From the NCBI GenBank assembly GCA_023664725.1, contig JAMPFA010000001.1, positions 386,530-450,146 on the forward strand: a stretch of DNA of 63,617 nt. Direction: 5' to 3'. The stretch is from Roseburia sp. (GTDB taxonomy: Bacteria; Bacillota; Clostridia; Lachnospirales; Lachnospiraceae). The position numbers were made by a program, and so were the translations under genes. A model generated the notes under the pieces. The model was not told the DNA's origin, ran no database searches, and saw only the letters and a list, made by a program, of their open reading frames with translations. Below, piece by piece: positions 44,324-52,364 of this stretch. Position 1 is the first letter of the stretch, and every line of letters starts with the position of its first letter.

Positions 44324-46586
44324 TCTCCAAAGCTCCTTCCTCAGGGGACAGATCCCCGTCAAGCACCTTATAACCAATCTCCCTCACCGTATCCTCTAGC
44401 TGGGTGCCTGTAAGATAACAGCAGTCTGATTCCTCCATGGTATCGGAAAGCCACTGTATTTCTTCCTCCGTGGGCCAGAAATAATCTTTATACATTGTGC
44501 TAATGTCACCGGCATCCCATCCTTTCACCTCAGCAAACGCATGATTGTTGATATCCAGAAGGGAGACTAAGGATTCCTTTCTGATTGGCACGCCGCCGTC
44601 AAACTGCCCTTCTAACCACCATTTCTGCATCATCTCATCCGACAGCAGCAGTTCCAGAAACTCCTCTGCAAGTTCCGGCTCCTTTGCCTTTTCACATAAC
44701 CCGGCAACCGTCCGCACACGGCAGACATTTCCCGCCTGGCCTACAAGCCTTTTATAAATCACCTCATCCTCAAGCTGTTTGTCCACATAGTTGTTGCGGT
44801 AATTCTCCATCCTGGTATGTAAATTCGTCATGCCATACCAGGTGTTCTTCTGGTATCCAAGGGAAATCCAGGTTTCACCGATATGATCATAGTCATCATA
44901 TTGCCCAAACATAATATTCTCAATATCCTCTTCGCTCTCTGCCATGTCTTGCTGCCACTTAGTTCTCTCTGTTTCGCTGAACCCTGCACAGTCTAACTCC
45001 CACAAGTCCTTAATCGTCCGGTAAAATTCCGTCAACTTTTCTTCATTTAAGCTGCCATCCTCATTTGTCCACGCAGGCAGGCACACCGGGATCATCAGGT
45101 CAAACAGATTATCCTGATAGGGTATGTCCATAAGAGGCCCATTTGGATGTTCCTCCCTTGCCAATTTGGCTCCGGCCACAATCCCTTCCATCCCCTCCAT
45201 CCCCTGGATATATTTCTTTTCCCCAAGGCACATGGGCAAATCAACCGTCATGGGTATGCCATAGATTTTATCCGTCTCTGTCATACACATCCCCTCTACA
45301 ATATTCCCATATAAAACATCCTCTTCCAGATAAGGCGCAAGAAACCCGTCCAGCTCCTTTAACGCCCCTTTTTTGGCATACCGCTCTATGTCGATGCCAT
45401 CCAGTATCATAACGTCCGGCGCATCCCCTGCAAGGATCCTCGTATTGAGGTTTTTCAACGCATCCTCTGCACCAACGGCATTGTCACCGTCCACGCCCGT
45501 TTCATATTTGACTAGGACATCCGGATGCTCTTTCTGGAACAGTCTGCCGGCATAGCGGATGCGCCCGTTCTCCTCCAAACTGTAAATCGTAAGTTCCCTG
45601 GAAGGTTTCGATGGAAGGGTTTCGTCATAATACATCTCCGCCATATGGTTCCCGCTAAAAAACACACGGAACTCCCCGCCAGACAAAATCTGTAATGCGT
45701 AGAGGCTGTACTGGCTGTCCCCAAGCACAGTCATCTGGCCGTCCGCCACCTGTTCTATGACCGATCCCTCCCAGATATATCGGTATAATCCGGTTCTGCA
45801 GGCCAAGTATAAGACCAGGGTGTCATTTTCCTGCGCCGACGCTAAGGCGATACGGCCGCTTTTGTGGGAGGAGACAAATTCATTTAAGGCTGCATTATCC
45901 GCTAAAAGCTCCCCTTTCGCCATGTCATAAAGATAGGCTTTCTCTGCGTCCAGCGCCAGCAGAATATCCCCGATAAACGCAAATTCCGTGACCTGGCTTT
46001 CCGTGTTAAACAGGCTCTCCGTCTCCCCACTGTCCGCATGGATGCGGTACACACGCAGGGCGGACGCCCCATAAATCCTTTCATCCGGCGCAAAAGCGAA
46101 ACACTCTAAATTTTCCCCTTTCTGATAATCCGCCCCGTAGAGTTCCAGGGGACGCTGATCCCCCTTTTCATCCACATAGTAATACAGATATCTGTTATCT
46201 CCCTCCGCCGCATAAGACTCATATTCCTCATCGGAATAAAATCTGGGTACATAACCGAAGATCACTGCGCCCTTGTCCGAAACGCCGTAGGAGAATTTGA
46301 TATGTATATTCGCCGTATTTTCCCAACCCCATTGATCCTTCTCCACCGTGCCGTCCGCAGCCACATGGGTCAAATCCACGCCATCCCCGAATAAATAATA
46401 ACTTCCGTCCCCGCAGGGATGCATATGGGAATAACCGCTGCCTGGCAGTTTTACCTCCCGGTCCGCATAGCGTCCCATGAGAACCTCTTCTTCTTTACCG
46501 CCGCAGCCGCCCAACAAACACAAAAGAACCGCCGCAAACAGTATCAAACCAATATGGACTTTGCCCCTAACCATGCTTTTCTTCAT
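44289..46586 (-). CDS. Lipoprotein with propeller-like N-terminal part and ABC solute-binding part (copy 1)
   Basis: The 765-residue product has a lipobox LLGGC (Cys28). Residues 30-325 are strand-rich (FAFAPDERIYGASALRVYRI, LYLACRTGLYRYIWEGSVIEQV), and residues about 330-760 form a solute-binding domain (AGRLFQKEHPDVLVKYETG, LNTRILAGDAPDVMILDGIDI). It matches copy 2 along its full length, so the pair arose by duplication. It leads the operon: lipoprotein, two permeases, HlyD-type adaptor, lipoprotein. aaggaggg precedes the ATG. The promoter carries 11-bp repeats. Confidence 0.85.
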   Translation of the reverse strand: MKKSMVRGKVHIGLILFAAVLLCLLGGCGGKEEEVLMGRYADREVKLPGSGYSHMHPCGDGSYYLFGDGVDLTHVAADGTVEKDQWGWENTANIHIKFSYGVSDKGAVIFGYVPRFYSDEEYESYAAEGDNRYLYYYVDEKGDQRPLELYGADYQKGENLECFAFAPDERIYGASALRVYRIHADSGETESLFNTESQVTEFAFIGDILLALDAEKAYLYDMAKGELLADNAALNEFVSSHKSGRIALASAQENDTLVLYLACRTGLYRYIWEGSVIEQVADGQMTVLGDSQYSLYALQILSGGEFRVFFSGNHMAEMYYDETLPSKPSRELTIYSLEENGRIRYAGRLFQKEHPDVLVKYETGVDGDNAVGAEDALKNLNTRILAGDAPDVMILDGIDIERYAKKGALKELDGFLAPYLEEDVLYGNIVEGMCMTETDKIYGIPMTVDLPMCLGEKKYIQGMEGMEGIVAGAKLAREEHPNGPLMDIPYQDNLFDLMIPVCLPAWTNEDGSLNEEKLTEFYRTIKDLWELDCAGFSETERTKWQQDMAESEEDIENIMFGQYDDYDHIGETWISLGYQKNTWYGMTNLHTRMENYRNNYVDKQLEDEVIYKRLVGQAGNVCRVRTVAGLCEKAKEPELAEEFLELLLSDEMMQKWWLEGQFDGGVPIRKESLVSLLDINNHAFAEVKGWDAGDISTMYKDYFWPTEEEIQWLSDTMEESDCCYLTGTQLEDTVREIGYKVLDGDLSPEEGALESVQKMAITMEE

Positions 46587-46661
46587 ACTCCCTCCTTGAT
46601 GGTTCCATGCGGATATTGCCGCACGGATAGTTTCGTTACCGTTCCTTCATCATTTTGGCTC

Positions 46662-46690
46662 ATTATAGCAAAGGATCATTCTAAATAACT
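46662..46690 (-). promoter_or_regulatory. Promoter of the transporter-like operon
   Basis: On the minus strand a perfect TATAAT lies at 46667-46662. The position for -35 (46690-46685) reads AGTTAT, a poor match, but falls inside the tandem repeats. This fits a promoter that needs an activator of the OmpR/PhoB class. Confidence 0.7.
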
Positions 46691-46722
46691 TCTAAAAAAC
46701 CTCCAAATAAGTTCTAAATTTT
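46679..46722. promoter_or_regulatory. Four tandem 11-bp repeats, probable response-regulator operator
   Basis: Four contiguous 11-bp units start at 46679, 46690, 46701 and 46712. They read TTCTAAATAAC, TTCTAAAAAAC, CTCCAAATAAG and TTCTAAATTTT. One helical turn of spacing is typical for tandem binding of OmpR-family regulators. The array lies between the divergent operon and regulator genes. Confidence 0.8.
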
Positions 46723-46748
46723 AGAATATTTTTAGAGATTGGCTGTGA

Positions 46749-46754
46749 TATAAT
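46749..46754 (+). promoter_or_regulatory. -10 element of the response regulator gene
   Basis: A perfect TATAAT lies 43 bases before the ATG, with no good -35. The repeat array ends 26 bases upstream, so autoregulation is possible. Confidence 0.5.
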
Positions 46755-46797
46755 AAGACTGTAAATAACTTTTATGTTCAGGAGCAATGGTGGACGG

Positions 46798-47502
46798 ATG
46801 AATATTCTGATTATTGAAGACGATAAGGATTTATGCCATGCGCTTTCCTGGCAGCTGAAACAGGAGGGGCATAAGGCGGCATGTTGTTATGACGGCGCAG
46901 AGGCGGAACTTTATATTCGACAGGATATTTTCGATTTGATCCTGTTAGACTGTATGCTGCCGGGCAAAGACGGAATGCAGATCCTAAAGGAATTAAGGGG
47001 CGCAGGGAACCTGACCCCGGTTATCATCCTCTCTGCGCTGGGGGAAGTCAACGACCGGGTGACAGGCTTAAATGCCGGCGCAGATGATTATCTGGTCAAA
47101 CCCTTTGACTATTCAGAATTATCGGCCCGCATCGCCTCCTTGTTCCGCCGCAAAACCGCTTTTCGTGAAAACAGGCGTTCTTATGGCGATCTCTCCCTGG
47201 ATACGGTGGAAAACCATTTATTCTGCGGGGGAAAACAGTGTTCCCTTTCCCAGACGGAAAGTGATTTGATGAGCCTGCTCATACAGGCAGGGGATAAGAC
47301 AACGAAACGCCAGGCTCTGCTCCACAAAGTATGGGGCATCGATCCGTCGGTGGAGGACAGCAATCTGGACAACTATATCTACTTTCTCAGGAAACGGTTA
47401 AAAACGCTGGAAAGCCATGTCAGGATTATAAACAGGCGTGGGCTTGGATACCGGCTGGAATATTGCGATTCCGACCAAGGAAAAACCCAAAATAAGTTGT
47501 GA
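46798..47502 (+). CDS. OmpR/PhoB-family response regulator
   Basis: The 234-residue product has a receiver domain (IIEDDKD; Asp51 in LLDCMLPGKDG; Lys in YLVKPFDYSEL) and a winged-helix DNA-binding domain (residues about 128-230, ending RIINRRGLGYRLE). The start MNILIIEDD at 46798 follows a ggtgg/aggag stretch; an upstream ATG at 46774 adds eight residues without family support. It is divergent from the transporter-like operon and is its likely activator. Confidence 0.94.
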   Translation: MNILIIEDDKDLCHALSWQLKQEGHKAACCYDGAEAELYIRQDIFDLILLDCMLPGKDGMQILKELRGAGNLTPVIILSALGEVNDRVTGLNAGADDYLVKPFDYSELSARIASLFRRKTAFRENRRSYGDLSLDTVENHLFCGGKQCSLSQTESDLMSLLIQAGDKTTKRQALLHKVWGIDPSVEDSNLDNYIYFLRKRLKTLESHVRIINRRGLGYRLEYCDSDQGKTQNKL

Positions 47503-47530
47503 TTCTTCCTAAAAAACGAAAGGAGCCTCC

Positions 47531-48835
47531 ATGTACCGGAACGTGCGGCTTAATCTGACCATTCTTTTTACCCTTGTGATCTCTGTTTTGTTAGCTGCGC
47601 TCCTTGGCGCCAGCTTTTATTTTTCTGCCAGACAGCAGTTTTCCATGCAGTTATCCTCTTTTACCAGCCAGTCCTACACACTGATGGAATCCATTGACGA
47701 GCAAAAGGTTTTGACTTCCCACTGGCTGGCCGCCAGGGAGGAGGCTGCCGGAATTTACATTTATCTTTGGGACAACAATGTGCCTTTTTTCCACAATCAG
47801 GAATATTCCCACCGCACCCAGCCTTCCTTTTCCCATTATCTTCCCCAGTTACAGGAAGGGCGCACTCTGCGCAATGCGGCGGAATCATCGGATATTTCCA
47901 TCGGTTATCATGGCCTCCTCCCGGAAATTTTTTCTTGCCATAGGCAGTTGGTGAAAAACAACAGCATTCTCCAGGTTTATTTTCTGCAGTCCCTAGACCC
48001 TCTGTACCGCCATATCAAACATGCCCTGTTGCTCTATCTTGCCCTGTTTATCGTCTCTGAGTGCCTCTTAGTATTTTTTTGCTGGCATTTTACCGGCTGG
48101 CTCTTACAGCCCCTGTTGGACTCCCAGGCCAGCCAGAACCGCTTTATCGCCAGCGTGTCCCACGAGCTACGCACCCCCCTTGCCGTCATTCTCTCCAACG
48201 CCTCCGCCTGCGAAAAAGCGCCCCCTGCCCAGCAAAAAGCGTTCTTTCAGGTCATTGCCAGGGAAGGCGCACAGATGTCGTCCATGTTAGAACAGCTCCT
48301 GACCTTATCCAGGGCGGACAGCCACAGCCTGATGCTGCAAATCGAAAAAACAGATTTGCAGACGCTTTTGCTGGAAATTTATGAGGACTTTCTCCCTCTT
48401 GCGAAAGAAAGCTCCCACCGCCTGTCCATCCGTCTGCCGGAAACGGAAATCCCTCTCTGCGAATGTGACTCCGCCAGAATCCGGCAAGTGTGCCATATTT
48501 TAATCCACAATGCGCTTTCCTATACGCCTGCCGGAAGTAAAATTTGCATTTTTCTTGCTGGCGGCGCCTGTGACAAGGAAATCGCCATCGGCATACAGGA
48601 CAACGGTCCCGGCATACCAAAAGAAGAGCGGGAAAAAATATTTGACCGTTTCTATCGGATCGGGCAGGGACAAACATCTGCCGACAATCACCCATCTTAC
48701 CAGGGAAAAGGACATCACGGGCTGGGACTTGCCGTTGCAAAAGAGATTGCCGCTGCGCATAAAGGCTCCCTATGCGTAAAAGAGGCCAAAGGCGGCGGGG
48801 CGCTCTTTGTACTCTCCCTTCCTTTTTTGAGATAA
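47531..48835 (+). CDS. Sensor histidine kinase
   Basis: The 434-residue product has helix 1 (about 8-30), an extracellular segment of about 130 residues, and helix 2 (about 164-190). The kinase core has SVSHELRTPLA (His211), HNALSYTPAGS (N box), DNGPGIPKEE and GKGHHGLGLAVAKEIA (G boxes). No clear HAMP domain separates helix 2 from the phospho-acceptor region. It lies 28 bases after the regulator with aaaggag. The extracellular part may sense the ligand of the neighbouring lipoproteins. Confidence 0.94.
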   Translation: MYRNVRLNLTILFTLVISVLLAALLGASFYFSARQQFSMQLSSFTSQSYTLMESIDEQKVLTSHWLAAREEAAGIYIYLWDNNVPFFHNQEYSHRTQPSFSHYLPQLQEGRTLRNAAESSDISIGYHGLLPEIFSCHRQLVKNNSILQVYFLQSLDPLYRHIKHALLLYLALFIVSECLLVFFCWHFTGWLLQPLLDSQASQNRFIASVSHELRTPLAVILSNASACEKAPPAQQKAFFQVIAREGAQMSSMLEQLLTLSRADSHSLMLQIEKTDLQTLLLEIYEDFLPLAKESSHRLSIRLPETEIPLCECDSARIRQVCHILIHNALSYTPAGSKICIFLAGGACDKEIAIGIQDNGPGIPKEEREKIFDRFYRIGQGQTSADNHPSYQGKGHHGLGLAVAKEIAAAHKGSLCVKEAKGGGALFVLSLPFLR

Positions 48836-48848
48836 TCAGCCATTTTTA

Positions 48849-48877
48849 TTGAAAAATTCTGTTTTCTTTACTATAAT
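48849..48877 (+). promoter_or_regulatory. Promoter of the DHH phosphoesterase gene
   Basis: TTGAAA (48849-48854) and TATAAT (48872-48877) are spaced by 17 bases, so this gene is transcribed separately from the two-component pair. Confidence 0.85.
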
Positions 48878-48917
48878 AAAGAAAACCATTGAATCATTAC
48901 ATAGAAGGAGAATTCTT

Positions 48918-49838
48918 ATGAGATTAGTCACACGTTCCGATTTTGACGGCCTTGTCTGCGGCGTCCTTTTAAAGGAGGCCGGGATTATCGACCATTGGAA
49001 ATTTGCCCATCCCAAGGATTTGCAGGATGGACTGGTAGAGATTACGGAGGACGACTGCCTGGCAAACGTGCCCTATGTGGAGGGCTGCGGGCTGTGGTTT
49101 GACCACCACTCCAGCGAGCATGAACGGCTTCAGCTAGCGGGCAAGTACAAGGGCGAAAGCCGCATCACCCCCTCCTGCGCCCGGATTATCTACGAATACT
49201 ACGGCGGCGGGGAGAAATTTTCACACTTCGACGAGATGATGGAGGCCGTGGACAAGGTGGACTCCGGCAACCTCACCATCGAGGAAATCCAGCATCCCAC
49301 CGGATGGATTTTAATTGGGTTTTTGATGGATCCCAGAACCGGCCTTGGCCGATGGCGGAATTTCACCATCTCCAACTACCAGTTGATGGAAAAGCTCTTG
49401 GACGCCTGCCGCACCATGACGGCGGTGGAAATTCTTGCCCTCCCCGACGTAAAGGAGCGTGTGGAAATCTACTTTGAGCAGACGGAAAAATTTATGGATA
49501 TGGTGCGAAAATACACCACCACGGAGGGCAACCTGATTATCTCCGATTTGAGGGGGGTTGACCCCATCTACTCCGGCAACCGTTTCCTGATTTACAGCAT
49601 GTACCCCGACCAGAATGTGTCCGCCTGGATTGTCAGCGGCCGTGGCGGAAAGGGCTGCAGCGCAGCGGTGGGTTACAGTATCTTAAACCACACCTGCACC
49701 CTTGACGTGGGGAGTTTGATGCTAAAGTACAACGGCGGCGGCCACAAAAAAGTGGGGACCTGCCAGTTTACCGATGAAAATATGGAAGAAGACCTGCCAA
49801 AAATGTTAAAGGAATTGACGGCGATGGCAAATCCGTAA
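48918..49838 (+). CDS. DHH-family phosphoesterase-like protein
   Basis: The 306-residue product starts MRLVTRSDFDGLVCGVLL, the first metal motif of DHH enzymes (D-x-D). WFDHHSSE is the DHH motif itself, and YNGGGHKKVGTC resembles the GGGH of DHHA1. It may hydrolyse small phosphates or oligonucleotides; it is not a full RecJ. The longest frame starts at 48849, inside the promoter, so the ATG at 48918 after agaaggag is used. The gene is flanked by its own promoter and terminator. Confidence 0.88.
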   Translation: MRLVTRSDFDGLVCGVLLKEAGIIDHWKFAHPKDLQDGLVEITEDDCLANVPYVEGCGLWFDHHSSEHERLQLAGKYKGESRITPSCARIIYEYYGGGEKFSHFDEMMEAVDKVDSGNLTIEEIQHPTGWILIGFLMDPRTGLGRWRNFTISNYQLMEKLLDACRTMTAVEILALPDVKERVEIYFEQTEKFMDMVRKYTTTEGNLIISDLRGVDPIYSGNRFLIYSMYPDQNVSAWIVSGRGGKGCSAAVGYSILNHTCTLDVGSLMLKYNGGGHKKVGTCQFTDENMEEDLPKMLKELTAMANP

Positions 49839-49883
49839 AAATAGGGGCGGCCCCACTGGTGATTCGGTGGGGCCGCTATTTTT
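49837..49883. terminator. Bidirectional terminator
   Basis: GCGGCCCCAC and GTGGGGCCGC form a ten-pair stem, extended by AAAAATA/TATTTTT past a GGG bulge. The right arm overlaps the stop codon of the convergent DUF4143 gene. Confidence 0.92.
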
Positions 49884-51075
49884 CTAAAAGCCAGTCCAGC
49901 ACGTACTTCTGTCTAATGCCATTGTAGGATACGGGCAAATCATTGTCCATGGTCAGCAAAAATTTGGGGTTATGGTCTGGTATGGAATCCAATGGCGCAA
50001 GCTCCCGCCTCAGGGTATTCTCATCCCGCACAGTCAGGGCAACTTGATAATATTCCACATTCCCCTCATAATCCTGCGCCACAAAATCCACCTCCCTCTG
50101 GCCAATTTTTCCCACGTATACCCTGTACTCCCTGCGGATTAGTTCCAGGTAAACCACATTTTCAAGGATGCGCCCCTGGTCTGCCCGCTGGGTTCCCAGC
50201 AGATAATACCGCAGGCCGATATCCACCAGATAGTATTTATCCTGCAGCCGCAGGTAATCCTTTCCCTTAATGTCATACCGCCCAACCTGGTACATCAAAA
50301 GACTTTCCGTAATCCCTTCCAGATAATGTTCCACCGTATGGTTAGAAATTTTTCTGCCAGCGCCAGTCATGGTATCGGCAATTTTTTTCACGGTACAGAG
50401 ATTGCCAATATTGTCAAACATAAACTGAATCACGCTTTTCAACATCAGCGGGTCTTGTATTTTCTTCCGGGCGACAATATCATTTAAGACAACCGTGTTG
50501 TAAATGCCGTCCAGGTAGGCATGGACATTTTTTCTCTCCGTCAGGCTGACGGTGTAGGGAAAAGAGCTGTTATACACATAATTGCGGTACAAAAGCTCCT
50601 TATTGGCTGAGGGCTCAAACACACTTGTATATTCCTGGAAGGACAAGGGCAGCATCCTAAGCTCCACAAACCGCCCCGACAATAGGGTGGCAAGCTCCCC
50701 TGACATAAAATATGCATTGGATCCCGTAATGTACACATCTGCATTTTTTTTCACAAAGAGACTGTCCACGGCTTTCTGATACTCTTTTACATGCTGAATT
50801 TCATCCAGAAAAATATAGTTCATCTTGTCCGGCAGCATTTTTGACTTGATATACTCGTATAATGCTCTGTACTCGCAGAGCTGCTCATTGTCCGCCTCCT
50901 CAAAATTTACAGAAATAATCTGTCGGCTCTCCACCCCTGTGGACGCAAGATACTCCCGAAACAATTCAAACAACGTAGATTTCCCACACCGCCGGATGCC
51001 GGAAACCACCTTGATAATCTGCTTTTCTTTCCAGTCCTTCAAAAAATTGATATATGTCTGCCTCTGGATTACCAT
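49876..51075 (-). CDS. AAA ATPase with DUF4143
   Basis: The 399-residue product has an AAA_14 ATPase domain (GIRRCGKSTLFE is Walker A, YIFLDEIQHV Walker B, ITGSNAYFM sensor) and a C-terminal DUF4143 domain with a nuclease-like core (LENVVYLELIRR, EVDFVAQDYEG, YYQVALTV). Such proteins are widespread in Bacteroidota and Clostridia and have been suggested as defence- or transposon-related, without proof. Start by agaggtg. Its promoter overlaps a perfect inverted repeat. Confidence 0.92.
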   Translation of the reverse strand: MVIQRQTYINFLKDWKEKQIIKVVSGIRRCGKSTLFELFREYLASTGVESRQIISVNFEEADNEQLCEYRALYEYIKSKMLPDKMNYIFLDEIQHVKEYQKAVDSLFVKKNADVYITGSNAYFMSGELATLLSGRFVELRMLPLSFQEYTSVFEPSANKELLYRNYVYNSSFPYTVSLTERKNVHAYLDGIYNTVVLNDIVARKKIQDPLMLKSVIQFMFDNIGNLCTVKKIADTMTGAGRKISNHTVEHYLEGITESLLMYQVGRYDIKGKDYLRLQDKYYLVDIGLRYYLLGTQRADQGRILENVVYLELIRREYRVYVGKIGQREVDFVAQDYEGNVEYYQVALTVRDENTLRRELAPLDSIPDHNPKFLLTMDNDLPVSYNGIRQKYVLDWLLEK

Positions 51076-51099
51076 ATCATCACCTCTTTGCCATCTGTT

Positions 51100-51153
51100 G
51101 GAAATATAATAACATCTTTTTCATTTTCTTTCAATAGTTTGCATTATATTTCC
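51100..51153. repeat. Perfect 11-bp inverted repeat spanning the DUF4143 promoter
   Basis: GGAAATATAAT (51100-51110) and ATTATATTTCC (51143-51153) are perfect complements 32 bases apart. The left arm covers the -10 element, so the pair could be an operator. Confidence 0.65.
51106..51134 (-). promoter_or_regulatory. Promoter of the DUF4143 gene
   Basis: On the minus strand TTGAAA (51134-51129) and TATTAT (51111-51106) are spaced by 17 bases. Confidence 0.75.
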
Positions 51154-51164
51154 CACTTTTATTA

Positions 51165-51306
51165 TAACTATTCAGACTTCGTCTTCATAGTTACTAGAAT
51201 CCGCCCCATTTAAAGTTTGCCTGCGGCAAAGGGGCAGATTCCTGGCTTTTGAACATCCTTGGCTGCCACCTGCACAGCAAGTGTGCAGGTGCAGGCTGAA
51301 CTGTTA
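51165..51306. repeat. 142-bp element with terminal inverted repeats and internal hairpins
   Basis: The ends TAACTATTCAG and CTGAACTGTTA match as inverted repeats at 9 of 11 positions. Inside are GAATC-c-GCCCC pairing with GGGGC-a-GATTC and a perfect CACCTGCACA/TGTGCAGGTG hairpin. A further ACCTAT/ATAGGT pair lies just outside at right. It occupies the gap between the DUF4143 and M15 genes. A MITE-like repeat or a structured RNA are both possible. Confidence 0.6.
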
Positions 51307-51354
51307 CCTATTATTCATTGTTACAAGAGATAGGTATTTTATCCATCCTACTTC

Positions 51355-52281
51355 TCACTGTTTTTCAAAATGCTGGTAATCCTTCACACTGTTCCAGCTC
51401 CCGCCCCAGGTAAATCCCCTGGCGGTAAACAGCCGGTACGCCAAATCCTCCTCATCGATCTTATACGCAAACTCCTTCGTCCTGTCCACATAATCCCTCC
51501 CGCCCTCCGGCTGGCAGACCACGCTCCCATCCCCCGCCGCCTTGACATAGGGATTGTATTTGGGGTTTACATCTATCGCCATGCCGTAACTGTGGTTGGA
51601 GAGCTTGCTGCTCCCCGCAATGGTGCGGTAGTTGAATGCGGAGGTATTGTTCGCCTCCATGGATTTCTGGTCATCCCCCCTGTACTCATCCACTAGAACC
51701 ATCCGCTCAATCACATACCCGCTCTCGTAAAGCTCCCGAAAAACCGCCAGCACATCCTCCTTAATCTTCTGGTTGACAATCATCTCTCCCACATAAGTAT
51801 TGCCGTCTGCGCCGCAGTACAGCATCCGCAGATACGCCAAATCCGCCAGTCCCACATCGGGGTTCTCCCGGTAAGAAATCCCCTGAATCCTTGACAGCAC
51901 ATCTTCCATCTCCCCCTCATAAAACAGCCGTCCCGCCATCTCCCCCTCCAGAAAGCCGTTGGCTGCACACTCCCCCGGCGCCAAGGCCAAAATCCTCTGA
52001 TACTCACTCTCCGCTTTCATCACTTCAGACACAATTTCCTCCGTGTTTTTCACATCATAAACACGACTTATTTCCGTCATTGTTTCTATTTCTTGCAAGT
52101 CTTCTGTCATCACCTCTTCTTCCGGGGAATTAAAAGACATATTTTCATTTTCCGGCATCTTTTTTATCACAAATAGTACTGCCAGAAAACCAATCATCAC
52201 AAAACAACATCCAAAAAGCATAGCAAACATAGTAAAACGCTGCTTCCTTCTTCTCCTTCGTCTCCGCTCCCTATCATTCAT
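51355..52281 (-). CDS. M15-family peptidase (D-alanyl-D-alanine carboxypeptidase-like), membrane anchored
   Basis: The 308-residue product has an Arg-rich start (RERRRRRRRKQR), one helix (about 18-40), a linker, and a C-terminal M15 domain. SNHSYGMAIDVNPKYNPY carries the His and Asp zinc ligands and DYQHFEKQ the last His, at the very C-terminus. It trims wall peptides. aaaggggg lies 6 bases before ATG 52281. No vancomycin genes are near, so a VanY role is not implied. Confidence 0.9.
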   Translation of the reverse strand: MNDRERRRRRRRKQRFTMFAMLFGCCFVMIGFLAVLFVIKKMPENENMSFNSPEEEVMTEDLQEIETMTEISRVYDVKNTEEIVSEVMKAESEYQRILALAPGECAANGFLEGEMAGRLFYEGEMEDVLSRIQGISYRENPDVGLADLAYLRMLYCGADGNTYVGEMIVNQKIKEDVLAVFRELYESGYVIERMVLVDEYRGDDQKSMEANNTSAFNYRTIAGSSKLSNHSYGMAIDVNPKYNPYVKAAGDGSVVCQPEGGRDYVDRTKEFAYKIDEEDLAYRLFTARGFTWGGSWNSVKDYQHFEKQ

Positions 52282-52364
52282 AAAATACCCCCTTTCCGCT
52301 TACACTCCCAGCCAACAACCAAACAAGATTAATTATAAAATAGAGTTTTTTCACAATTACCCCC

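Noticed and set aside
38845..46586. Bacteriocin or lantibiotic export system
   Set aside because: No precursor peptide, peptidase-ABC or modification enzyme is visible; permeases are of the importer type.
46679..46722. CRISPR or microsatellite
   Set aside because: The 11-bp units are adjacent without spacers and match an operator arrangement better.
48849..48917. Extra 23-residue N-terminus of the DHH protein
   Set aside because: It covers the promoter hexamers, so it cannot be translated from that promoter.
51165..51306. CRISPR array
   Set aside because: There is no regular repeat-spacer unit; the hairpins differ in sequence.
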